A stretch of 64,000 nt of DNA from Luzula sylvatica (Eukaryota > Streptophyta > Magnoliopsida > Poales > Juncaceae): positions 67,949,264 through 68,013,263 of the forward strand of contig OX326958.1 of assembly GCA_946800325.1 (NCBI GenBank), written 5' to 3'. Of this stretch, positions 1 to 10,037 are shown one piece after another (position 1 is the stretch's first letter; each line of letters starts with the position of its first letter). The notes under the pieces were generated by a model that was not told the origin of the DNA, searched no databases, and saw nothing but the letters and a program-made list of their open reading frames with translations. The translations under genes were made by a program, and so were the position numbers.

Positions 1-2123
1 CACGAGTTTATATTGATCCTCGGATAATTTCGTCATTTTAATTAATCCAAATCCAGCCACCTTGAGTTTATTCGTATCGTCCCGCAAAATATTTCTGCCA
101 CCTTACCAAAATGCATCATTAAATGTATATATAACCAAAAATATTTGCAATTAATTTAGATTTTTAGAGAGAACATCGCCTTACTCTGGATTCAGATCAC
201 AATGGATTATCGGGTCGGGTTTGCATTCATGAAGGTAATTCATGCCCCTGAATTAGGAAAATTATACTTAAATTAAGAAAATTAAATAAATTACAAAAAA
301 ATGGTGATGTGGACTACTAAGATAATATTATACATGCCTGGCAATATCCAGAGCGAACCGAAAAGCCTTATGATTTGAGAGACGGCCTTTCTTTTGAAGA
401 TAGCTTCCCAAATCGCCCTAATTTTCAAATCACAAAATTCAAATCAACAAAAACTTAAAACCAAAAACTCAAATTGTTAGAATTTGGATTGTAAAATAAA
501 GTGGAATTTCATGTGTGCCCCTACAAATCATCAAACAATTTTTCTATACTTTTACTCTTTTAACAATTTCTACGGTTATGATTTCCTCATATTCATTTAT
601 TAGTTTGAACTGCTCTAGCAAACACGCCCTTAATATGTTTTCAGGGGTTTTGAGTGTAGTATTTGATTTCAATAATAATTTTTTGAAGGAAATCTAGGAC
701 TAGATTTGAGAAAAAAAATGTTAGTTAAGGGCCAAACGTCATTTCTTAATGCAAATTAAATGACTAAACATAAAATAAAAAATTGTAATGAGTTTATAGG
801 GGAATACATGGTATTTTAAGGGTTTTATAGGGTATCCATGATATTTTGCGGGTTTGATGAAGGTATTAGTGAAATTTCGCGTTTTTTAGGGGTATAAGTG
901 AAATTATTAGTTTTTGTAAAGGTACACCTAAAATTGTGCCACAAAAAATAAAAATAAAATACTTTTTGATGGTACTCCGCGACGATCATCATAGGGATAT
1001 TTTGAGTTATAGCACCGACAAATTGCACCAAATTAGGGTGCCTTGCTTTCTCGAGTATAATTAATTCATGCCTGAATGTATTGCTGAAAAAATAAAAATA
1101 AAATCATGAGATATAGATGAAGTTCCTGTAAATAAAAATATTATCAAGGGTAAAAGTGCAAAAAAGGATGTACATGGTCTCAGGATCAGAAAGAGTATTT
1201 TTGTCAAGAATCTTCACAGATACTTTTGTACCATTCCACTTAGCGACATGATTCCCCTATTAATAACAAACTTCACCCAATTAGCTATTATATATAATTA
1301 ATAAGTTCTTAAATCTCGAATTTAATAAAAAAATTGTACTCTTGTGAGTTCATCGATTCTTTTAAATTCAAGGTGGAGCGGGTTCAATTCATATTCTGGC
1401 ACTTCTTCAGGATTCGAAACCGACATTGGAGTCTTCGCAGCCGATTTCTAAAATTCAAATACCAACTTTTGTAAAAAAAATAAAATCTAATTGATTAGAA
1501 AAAACAAAATTGCAATTTGAATCAATTTTTACAGGAATTTTGGCTCCTCTCGATCTTAACAGGTTATACACTTCGACATTCCCATAATGCTTCGCATCTG
1601 CAGCTGGCTAAAATTCAAACAAACTCAAATTAATTAACATGAAAATTAATTCATAGAAATTTAATTTTTCTACAAAACTTACGGTACTCCCCAATCGATC
1701 TCGCGAATTAACATTAGCTCGCCAGCTAAGCAAGAGCTTCACCACTTCCAGATGGCCTTCGCAGGCGGCAATACGTAAAGCAGTCCTTCCATCTAAATCA
1801 ATACTATTCACATCAACCCCTTCTTTCAGCAACTCCTCTACTCCTTCAGAGTCCCCTTTGCACGCCATGAATAGCAGTTGCATTGTAGAGTCGAGATTTT
1901 CGGGTACGGATAGTTGGGACCCGGTTGACCCATTAGGGTCGAAATCGCGGTTCGGGTCTAAGGAGGATTGGCGACCGAATGTAAATCGGCCGTTGCTGAT
2001 CTGGCGACCTAAAGCCAGCGCCGAGGCCTGCCGCCAGAGGCCTACAGTGCTTGATTTTGTTAAGGATGCTCCGGCTGAGAACTGGCGAGAAATTCCTTTC
2101 TTCAGCTTTGATGCCACCTCCAT
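1..2123 (-). CDS. ILK-like ankyrin/Raf-like kinase, copy A, cut by window edge
   Basis: The 5' two thirds of an integrin-linked-kinase-like protein; the 3' end lies outside the window. Exons read from the sequence are 2123-1683, 1607-1533, 1447-1340, 1256-1174, 1083-963, 417-338, 247-185 and 94 to the edge. Exon 1 carries the MEVASKLKKGISRQFSAG start and ankyrin repeats; later exons carry the start of the kinase domain (VAKWNGTKVSVKIL, then GAITQNIPMMIV). All visible exons are open and keep the phase of copy B. The exon 6 donor is GC rather than GT, as in copy B. Unlike copy B, the ankyrin motif TALHIAA reads TALRIAA and DRWGST reads DRLGST, which may mean relaxed constraint. Homology to copy B stops at 2282, so this copy lacks the upstream region of copy B. 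Whether it is expressed is unknown. Confidence 0.85.
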
Positions 2124-2282
2124 TTTTTGGATTACAGAGTGATTTACTGTCGTTGAAGATTGATTAAATACTGTCAAAACTGGAAAACAGACTAAAACAA
2201 TTAGAACAGAAAAGATCTACATATAAACGGTTAATTACAACAGAATTCTTCTAATTAAGAAATTAAACTAGAGGATTTGGAC
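1..2282. repeat. Segmental duplication 1, copy A
   Basis: Base-by-base similarity to 37849-40111 is very high, with only scattered substitutions and small indels in exons and introns alike. The right boundary is sharp: both copies share 'gaggatttggac', then this copy continues into LETM1 intron sequence and the other into its own ILK upstream region. The left boundary is outside the window. Confidence 0.95.
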
Positions 2283-2316
2283 ACCGTGAATGCCCTAATA
2301 TTAACCACATCATTAT

Positions 2317-2877
2317 CATATTATTATCTTTTTTTTTTGAATTGGACGGCTATTGCCGCCCTATGGAATTTCATATATGAAATAATGATATTTACAATGG
2401 GGGTTTGAAAAGGTAAAATTCATTATCCTAAGTATTCTCGCGGAGCATGTCTTGATTGGACCTAGTTCTTCACTTTACTCCACATTTTTGCATTTTCGGT
2501 TGCTTGCATTGCCACTGATGTTGGAGAGTTGGACTTATTGCGGAATAACCTCGCATTCCTCTCCTTCCACGTGCCCCATAACGTCGCCATCCACCTTGTG
2601 TCCCATTGTTGTCGGTCTTCTTTGGATAAGGGTTCTCGAATTTTATTCCACGCTTCTATTACTTTTCCATCGACCGGCGGCATTAACCTGTCCTCGTTGA
2701 GGTTTTTGCTAATGCTCCATACCGCTTTCGTGAAGGAACATTGTACTAGAAGATGTTGTGTCGTTTCCGGAACCATTTTACATAGTTGGCATAGTGGAGT
2801 GTTTGGCCAACCTTTGCGTTCTAAAACATCGGCCGTATTAATTCTTTCATGGAGAACAAGCCCATATTATTATCTTT
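2317..2877 (-). mobile_element. 5'-truncated LINE (zinc-binding RT tail) with target-site duplication
   Basis: The minus strand of about 2462-2862 encodes the C-terminal zf-RVT region of a plant LINE: RINTADVLERKGW, then C-x2-C and H-x4-C zinc ligands (LCQLC, HLLVQC), then FTKAVW and a Trp-rich tail. The 3' end, towards low coordinates, finishes in a run of A on the minus strand at about 2330-2338. A 15-base direct repeat, catattattatcttt, flanks the body at 2317-2331 and 2863-2877. Body about 530 bases. This is a typical 5'-truncated target-primed insertion, here inside a LETM1 intron. Confidence 0.93.
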
Positions 2878-2925
2878 AGCTAGAGTTAATGAATAATTAA
2901 TATTTAATATAAGATAAATAGTTAC

Positions 2926-4487
2926 CTTGAAAGAATTAGAAGTGAAGAAGGTACCGAACGGTTAAGAGACAGATCCAGCGAGTCACGAAGCTAAAAATAA
3001 AAATAACAAAAGGAGTTAAATTAGCAAATTATTCTTATTTTGGAGGACTAAAATGTAAAAAGGAACCTGAGTGCGCATTTCTTCGACAGAGAGTAAACCG
3101 AGATGGACTCTTTCTCGACAGGCTTGTCGAAGTTCTTCTTCGGTTAGAGAATCTATACCTTCGGTTTGGATAAGTTTATCATCGTTCTTAATCCTGCTTT
3201 TTCATAACATTATAATCCATAATTATATTATATATTTTTCTCTTACAATAGAAAATTGTGAATTTTCTTTCTCTTGCAATTTTCCGCGAAGCATGAATCT
3301 CAAGTAATTATCGGTGACGAAAGATTGAATTCCCATATACTTGCACATGTTTACCAACCGAGGCCTGGAAACAAATAACACAAATTAAGATAATGAAATA
3401 TTAATAGATCTTATTATGCATATAAATTTTATTATTAATGTAAATGAACCTGCTCGTATTGTCTAAAGTTAGCTCGTCGTTGAATAGCTTTGCGAAGCTC
3501 AGTATTTCATCGTTGTTAACTCTTCCACCTTTCCTCACCTATACCACAAAAAATTCAAATTCTAAAACCATATATTTAGATAATTGTTCACATATGAATT
3601 GCAAATAAGAATTCAAATTTGAAAAAATGGACCTTTTCTAAAAATCCATCGAGATCTTCAGCGGTTTGAGTGAAATCTCCCCTCCTCAAATTATGCACCT
3701 CTTTTATCATTTCTCTCGAAGTCTCTTGCAAAAACGCTGCGTATCTTATTTTCGCTTTCAATTTTTTCTTGAGTTCCTCCTTCATTTCACAACCAATTTC
3801 AAAATAAAATTCAATTTATTCGCGACAAAATAACTCAAATAATTAAAATATATTACCTCTTCTTTCATCTTGTCTTGGAAAGTCGAAGGAAGCATGTTGG
3901 GAAACAACTTGAGAAAAACCGGCAAGAGAAACTCCATGAATGGGATCAATATGAAGAACGCAAATGGTACCAGTCGAATCATATCAGTAATGGTACGGGT
4001 CAATTGTTGTCTCTCTCTCCTCGAAAGCACTTTGCCACTTGCCAATTTTAGTAAAAGTCTAGAAGAAATTCTTATATCGGCCCAGAGTAATTTCGATCCG
4101 AGCCAATAATGCTTTAGTGTTGAAACAACCTCTTCTTTCCAGTGCGTTAATTTCGCTGCCCAATCAGCCCTAAAATAAAATGAAAAAAATAAATCAAATT
4201 TTTAAAAGTAAACCCATAAGAAGAATGAGAAAAAAAAAATTCAAAGTTAATTAATTACCTGCTCATAGAAGCAATGGCCTTTAAAGCAGGACCAATTCCT
4301 AAAAGAGTAGCCCAAAATTTCTGTACCAGTGATTGTGCCAATTTTGGTACCTCTTGTACCTGCACTTCGGCCTTGACCCGGGCTTTGACTGTGGTTGAGC
4401 CTTCTACTGCTTGATCACACTCTTCTGGCGATGCTTCCTTTTTTAGTTGTTTTGATTTTTGCTCTTCATTTGACTCGTCAGTGGTCA
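2926..4487 (-). pseudogene. LETM1-like mitochondrial protein, internal fragment
   Basis: Seven consecutive exons of a plant LETM1-like inner-membrane K+/Ca2+-proton exchange protein: about 4487-4259, 4169-3857, 3779-3633, 3538-3450, 3364-3272, 3193-3067 and 2990-2926. Visible family blocks are KEASPEECDQAVE, SRRERQQLTRT, the membrane segment around FMEFLLPVFLKLFPNMLPS, AEDLDGF and DEILSFAKLFNDELTLDN. Missing are the N-terminal mitochondrial targeting exon (in-frame stops sit just upstream of 4487) and everything after the SVPSSLLILSR exon, where the fragment runs into the LINE and then ILK copy A. The donor after 3272 should be GT but reads GA. The next available GT (ATT|gtaaga, about 3250) shifts the frame to a stop at the start of the next exon. 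Other exons are open and in phase. Probably a non-functional fragment, though recent enough to keep nearly all its coding sequence. Confidence 0.88.
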
Positions 4488-4830
4488 CTGGTTACTGGTT
4501 TCAGACTGTATCGCGGTACCAGCGGTACTAAAAGAACATTTAGTTTTTTTTTTGTTTGCATTTCATGTATTTTTTAATAATTTCATAATATTTTATTTTT
4601 TAAATATTTACAAGGTGATATTTTAATATTGTTGTTCAACTTATTATTAAATTTGTTAGTTTTTGAGAAAAAAATATAAAAGTCAAATATAATGTATGAA
4701 ATATTAAAATTATACAAATATAACATGTACTAATTATTTTCTTTAAATTATTATATCCTACAAAACTTTTAGGATTTTTTTTAAAATAAAAAATATAATA
4801 ATTTATTTAAATTACTACATATATAAATTA

Positions 4831-4846
4831 GGGGGGGGGGGGGGGG
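4831..4846 (+). repeat. Homopolymer G tract (16 G)
   Basis: Sixteen consecutive G in strongly AT-rich DNA. The paralogous position in copy B, near 32775, has only six G then TG, so the tract expanded here or was miscounted. Confidence 0.9.
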
Positions 4847-5278
4847 TTTACAATATTAAAAAAAAAGTATTTTTTTTCATATTTAATTCAAACAAATATA
4901 TATATGAACTTGGTCCATAATGGACCAAATTTTATGTAATTTTTATTTTAGTAGGTTTATATGGAACATGTTCAAATGAATAGCAAATTAATTTAGACAT
5001 TTTAATCAAGATCGAATGGCTTATTTTAACTTGATGATATGGCCTTATGTGGAAGCAAGAATTTCCACATTATGCATAAGATATAATTTGTAACATGGAG
5101 GATATATATAATTATATTTTAACATAATTTTACGATTGTGATTTGAATCACTCACAAATCATAAATTTTTAATTAAACATCTATGGAAGTTATCTCGTTT
5201 TTCAGCAAGAGGTTCAAGGGAAATTATGACCTCAAGTTTTCTACAGTTAGGTCGTTGTTGTCTTTTGGTAATGGTTCA

Positions 5279-5866
5279 TGCAAACATGATTTAAATTAAG
5301 AAGAACTGAAAATTAAGGAGTGAATTAGGCTAAATTGAAAAAACAAAAGGTTATCTCTTTTTCTTTCTCTCAATTCTCTAACTGAGATTTTTTACTCTTT
5401 TTCTCAGATCTTGTAAGTTATAATGATTGGAAAGATAAAAAAAAATCTCATTTCTTAATTACCATATATAATAAGATTAATGAGTACCTAATATGTAACT
5501 GAAAAAATAAAAAGTCGAAATTTTTTTTAATCAGATATAATACTTATATTACTCTCGTTGTATAATAATATATGAAGTATAACACAATTTTACGAAAATA
5601 AATAACAGAAAATATTATATCATTGGTCTACCATATTTTCATATTATATCAAATATATAAATTATGTTTCATATGATATATAGTAACTCATCCTTAATAT
5701 TAATAAAAGAAATTATTGATTCAAATTGCAATGAAAATAAAACTTAATAATTCAATAAATAATTTTTTTTAGCATATACATAAATATAAATTATTTTATA
5801 TCATTTATATTTCGTAAGGTTATATTTTTCATAATAACAATACTATTTGATAGATGTTTATAAGTT
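5279..5866. mobile_element. Fragment related to the 3.1 kb inverted-repeat element
   Basis: Present in duplication copy A and absent from copy B. Its right part, about 5555-5866, resembles 42290-42660, the left arm of the large inverted-repeat element, in the same order (for example 'tatcattg', 'acaatac.atttgatag.tg', 'ttataagttta'). No clear termini or target duplication were seen, so it is probably a fragment. No coding sequence. Confidence 0.5.
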
Positions 5867-6211
5867 TAAGAAATAATTTATACGAAATAACACTCAAAAC
5901 TACACAAATTCATATGGAAGTAATTTATATAGAACCTTCCTCCTCAACCTCCTCCACCTTTCTCCCCTGAACGAAACATACCCTAGATCGCCGGAGCGGC
6001 GGCCGCTGCCGCCGTCGTGGGTCTCCCCATACCCTAAGTCTGCCCTTCTACTACCGATTTGAGTTTCTTCCTTCATGTAGCAGCGCAACGACGGTTGTGC
6101 ATTCACTTCTCTAGCTCCGATCTCCTCGGTAAGCAGTTCTGAACCAAACAGTGACAGGGATTACCGAAGAAGGGAGGTGCGATAACCGACGATAACTGAA
6201 GAAGGGAGGTA

Positions 6212-6860
6212 CGATAACCATTATTCTAAAAATCGGTCTAGGCGGCCGCCTAGGCGCTAGGCACCAACCAAATGTCCAGGTTTAGTCTAGTCGTTTTTGT
6301 CTAGGCGGAATTCCGCCTATGCTCCCCCTAGGGCTGAATAATTCCGCCTAGGCCCGCCCAGCCCACTTTTTTTTTTTTTTTAAAGACATGCACCCTTCTC
6401 TCTTTTTTTTTCTATTTTTTGTAACTTTATTTTGTGGTTTATTTGGATTTGTGTTAAATTTTAAGTCGCGCGGATACTTCGAAAAATCAAAATCTATCCG
6501 TATCCGATACGCGTATCGTATCCTAAATCATATGTTAAATTGTCGTATCGCCGTATCCCATACGTGTAACGGTATCGTCGTATCGGCATATCCGAGCAAC
6601 ATAGGTGTTATTGTTATGTTGTAGATTTCATGTTATGATTTGTTTGGACGTTGTCTTAAATAAAATTCATATACATTATTTTTATTATAAAAAGTTGTAG
6701 CACAAATTATAATATATAAAAATTAAAAAATATGACAAAAACTATGTAAAATTACAAATCCGCCTAGATCCAATTAATCCCCGATTAATCCCTCTATGCG
6801 CTAGACGGTGTCCGTCCGCCCGACTAGCGGCTAGCGATTTCTGTAACATTGGCGATAACC
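6212..6860. mobile_element. Nested hAT-like non-autonomous element
   Basis: Inside the retroposed insert, an 8-base repeat, cgataacc, occurs at 6212-6219 and 6853-6860. The enclosed ends are imperfect inverted repeats (attattctaaaaatcg against aatgttacagaaatcg), with GC-rich palindromic 'gcctaggcgctaggc' motifs just inside. The same cgataac word is repeated locally in the host, so the target duplication could be coincidental. No transposase ORF. Confidence 0.5.
6465..6598. repeat. Degenerate copy of the GATACG-rich hAT MITE family
   Basis: Contains 'cgcggatacttc', runs of gatacg and its complement cgtatc, and the right terminus 'ccgagcaacatag', matching the elements at 9894-10029 and 54463-55055. 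The left terminus and an exact target duplication are not clear. It is nested within the 6220-6852 element. Confidence 0.6.
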
Positions 6861-7922
6861 GACGATAACCGACGATACAGAAGGCAACGCCGGCCTCCTG
6901 CCTGGCAATCGACCGATCGACGCTAACCTAACTAATCTGATCTCAAACCTCCTGGCGATACATCTGATCAACGCGATAACCTAGGCTCTGAGCCCTCCTA
7001 TAGCTTGTCGAAGTACATCTGATCAACGCGATAACCTAGCTTGCCGGAGTACATCTGTGCCCTAGCCTCACTACGATCCTCTCTGAAGTGGGAAATTGCA
7101 AACAAAAAACCGGATCTCTCCAACCTGATCGACAGTGACCGTTATCGTGACAGTGCACCTTGTGCGAATTCTTCCTTTCTTTCTCGATTCCAATCACAGT
7201 CCAATTTGACATGAATTGCGACAAATTTTGATCCGTTCTTCAAATTGGTTATTCAATTTGACTTGAATTGCGACAAATTTGAATGGCAAGGATAAATCAA
7301 TTGTTCGATGCACGGTACGGATACCGTCCATCTCGTGTATTGGACAAGTATGTTCGACCAAATTTCGCTCGTTTTAACCGATTTACCCTCATTTTCTATA
7401 CAAATCTTGATCAAGAATTTTTTTCTCGATTCACAATTATTGTCTCATTGGAGTCTTCAAGAAATCGAGGTTTAAGCATTGTATATCGATGACATATCTA
7501 TGAAGAAAATTCATTTCGAGAGCTTTTTCTTGTATTAGAGATTATGTAATAGGTTATGTAATTCAGTGTTATATGATTAAAATGTTTAAAAACGTTATTT
7601 TCTCGACATGTGAATTTGTACTAAAACTTTATGTAATGTGTCAATGTATATATGCCTAAGGGCTTTTTTGCAAAAAAAGAAAAAAAAAAAAATTATATAG
7701 AATAACACTCAAAACTAATTTTATTACACAAAATTTAGTTTTACAAAACTATGCAAATTCATCCACTTTCACTCTCTAAATTATTCTCTCTCTCTCTCTC
7801 TCTCTCTGATCTTTCACTTTCTATTTGATTACTCAACACTATTATTACTTGGATACACACACATTATGCATGCCTATTTTTACTTGTTCAAACCGGCTTC
7901 ATGGTTAAGTATGGGAGATATT

Positions 7923-8531
7923 CTAATCAAGTGAATTAAGTACTTTCAACAAAAACGCAGAACTCGGGGATAAAACCGGAACAATTTCTTTTTCCTCCAT
8001 TTTAATCTCATTTTCTTCCATACTCTTTATTCTTTCAGAAATTGTCAACACCGTAATGTTATTCGGTTTCAATTCCATAAATTCCTTAATTCCTTCAGAA
8101 ATTCTCAACACCCAAATGTTATTCGGCTCCAAAAAAAGCAACAATTTAATATCTCTAAATACCAAATCAGTCTTTTTTATTGCCCCGAAACATCGAGCTC
8201 TTTTTATTAGAGCCTTGGTGTTTTGAGGAGAAACTTTGAGTGCCGCAGTGCATGCCTTAATTGCAAGATCATATTTCCTCGGTCTTATTTCCGTGTAGCA
8301 AGAGGCAACATTATAGTACAAAAAAGTAGCATCTGGGTGCCTTCTCGGAAGGTAATTGATCGCCTTGCGGTACTTCGCGATCGCCCCTTCGTAATCTTTT
8401 TTTCGGAATAATTTGTTGGCTTCTTTTTTAGCTTTATTCGATATCTCGATAAACACTGTCATGCTTGGTTCGGGTGTTGTTTTTGAGTTGTGATTGGAAT
8501 TCTTATTCTTCCTCGACTTAGAGTCACTCAT
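7923..8531 (-). CDS. Small TPR protein resembling the Phox TPR domain, copy A
   Basis: Uninterrupted single-exon ORF of 202 residues starting at ATG 8531. After a short Lys/Ser-rich head, residues about 30-150 form three TPR-type helical repeats: the ANKLFRKKDYEGAIAKYRKA repeat, the YYNVASCY repeat with PRKYDLAIKACTAAL, then KALIKRARCFGAI. This matches the TPR region of plant Phox proteins, whose TPRs dock Hsp70/Hsp90-type partners. The PB1 domain of that family is absent, so the protein is much shorter. The C-terminus has a repeated LEPNNIxVLxISE / LKPNNITVLTISE unit and an acidic-basic tail. A partner-binding role is inference. Copy B differs at roughly a fifth of residues yet remains open, which suggests both were kept under some constraint. 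Confidence 0.72.
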   Translation of the reverse strand: MSDSKSRKNKNSNHNSKTTPEPSMTVFIEISNKAKKEANKLFRKKDYEGAIAKYRKAINYLPRRHPDATFLYYNVASCYTEIRPRKYDLAIKACTAALKVSPQNTKALIKRARCFGAIKKTDLVFRDIKLLLFLEPNNIWVLRISEGIKEFMELKPNNITVLTISERIKSMEENEIKMEEKEIVPVLSPSSAFLLKVLNSLD

Positions 8532-8885
8532 CTTTCCTTTTAATTTTTCTTTTCAATTTTCATGAAACGATGCATTTAGGATTCTCGTAAATCATTTAAA
8601 TAGCATCTCTAAAGAACTAAATCACCTCTCTCAGATCAACCAAAAGAAACGGAGAAAACCACGATCACGGTATGGGATTACTTTGTTTGTTCGAAATTAA
8701 ACACGAAAACTATTAATTTACTATTTTTAGCGAATCATTATCTAATAGAATAATTTCAAAACACATATTACTAGCTTTTTGTTGTAATTATATGATGGAG
8801 GCGGAATACACTATATCTATGATTGCCAAGTAGGAAAACGCCACGTGTTTTATTATGTTTTGCTTATTATACACACAAAAGAATG

Positions 8886-9061
8886 AATAATGATAGGCAT
8901 CTAGATTTCTTACCTATATTTCATCTAAAGCATACGTGACAAATCACAGTGCACCACATCAAATTTTGAAAAGAAAAAAAAAATTTCAAAAATTCTAAAT
9001 TTGAGTGCCACGTGTATTTCTAGGTGCAAATATAGATAAAAAAGTTTAGGTGTATATTATT
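8886..9061. mobile_element. MITE, 'gataggcatctaga' family, copy 1
   Basis: About 176 bases folding back on itself. The left arm aataatgataggcatctag and the reverse complement of the right arm (aataatatacacctaaac, then tgcacctagaaatacacgtg) pair over roughly 60 bases around a 'gacaaatcacagtg' core. Copy B of the duplication, near 34485-34500, lacks it (caaattgagaaggaaaaat), giving an empty site. A second family member is at 54249-54425. Confidence 0.8.
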
Positions 9062-9885
9062 GAGGAAAAATGTATCTTGCCGCATCCCCACCACTCTGGC
9101 CCCAACTTCATTGATGAGTTGGTAAAAGAAAAATTAAGTGTGTTGATTAATGATTAACATCATTAATAAATCACACACAACTATTTACATAGAATGTGAG
9201 TTTTCAAATTAACAAATAAATCAAATTACTCACAGCATCTAATAATTAAATTTCAGATAAATAAATAGTTACACAAAAATATTTTGTACCAAAAGCTCAC
9301 ATGTAAAATAAATGGATGAAATATATCACAAAACAATAAAATATAATAGTTAAACACCATCTTTTCTTTTGGAGGATTAGACATGAGTAAAAAACAAATG
9401 TTTGAGTTAATTCCTACCAGTTTAGAGAAGAGTAGAATTTAAAAAATTATACGAATACGTTTTTCCTATTCATTTTGTACTCATGTATCTTAGGGATTAG
9501 ATTCTTTATATTTGAAAAATATATAATTTTAGTATAAAAATTGTTATGTATGCATAAATTACAATTTCTAGTTTTTTATAAATGAATTATTCATATGTGC
9601 GATTATATTAATGATCATTTAATGGATTTAAAGGTATATAGTAATTACTAATTACACATTAAATAGAAAATAGTTATATTTTATAACTATAAAATAATAT
9701 ATATAATAAATAATATTAATATCATTTTTACAACTTTAAAATTCAAAATTTTGTCTTAATTTTAACATTCATATTAACATAATTAACACTAACGCTCTCA
9801 AATTCAAATTTATGCTGCTAATATTTATCTGAAACCCTTTTTTTTGGGCCGGCATGTTCGAAAGCATAAACTCGCTTTTTGATGG
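9062..9885. other. AT-rich non-coding stretch
   Basis: No gene recognised. The part up to about 9710 belongs to the duplicated TPR block; the remainder shows nothing notable. Confidence 0.6.
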
Positions 9886-10037
9886 TGTGTCACCTGTGTT
9901 GCACGGATACGCCGATACGGCGACGCGTATCCGATACGACGATACAGCAATTTAACATATGATTTAGGATACGATACGGATACGACGATACGACTAAATT
10001 CGTTTTTTTTTAGTATCCGTGCAACATAGTGTGTCAC
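9886..10037. mobile_element. Short hAT-type MITE (GATACG family) with exact 8-base target duplication
   Basis: Element 9894-10029, 136 bases. The termini are inverted repeats: left ctgtgttgcacggatac, right (reverse complement) ctatgttgcacggatac. It is flanked by a perfect 8-base direct repeat, tgtgtcac, at 9886-9893 and 10030-10037. An 8-base duplication is characteristic of hAT transposons. The interior is mostly gatacg/cgtatc repeats. No coding capacity. Confidence 0.92.

Larger units (their letters stand above)
5925..7702 (+). mobile_element. Retroposed 1.76 kb sequence with poly(A) tail and target-site duplication
   Basis: The insert, 5935-7692, interrupts copy A of the TPR block. Copy B has the uninterrupted empty site near 33285-33300. 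An exact 10-base repeat, ttatatagaa, flanks it at 5925-5934 and 7693-7702, and the right end is an A-rich tail at about 7670-7692. That is the signature of LINE-machinery retroposition of a plus-strand RNA. The 5' end is GC-rich and resembles a transcript leader. No convincing long ORF remains. Short internal duplications are visible, such as acatctgatcaacgcgataa near 6960 and 7016. The parent transcript was not recognised. It hosts a nested DNA element at 6220-6852. Confidence 0.82.
4520..9710. repeat. Segmental duplication 2, copy A (TPR block)
   Basis: Long stretches align to 32510-34815: 4520-5278, 5867-5934, 7693-8885 and 9062-9710. Three extra pieces are present here and absent from copy B: 5279-5866, 5935-7692 and 8886-9061. 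Similarity is clearly lower than for duplication 1, so this event looks older. The block includes the TPR gene and its flanks. Confidence 0.85.

Noticed and set aside
1858..2142. Plus-strand ORFs opposite ILK exon 1 (also 39542-39970)
   Set aside because: Mirror readings of a GC-rich coding exon on the other strand; no domain.
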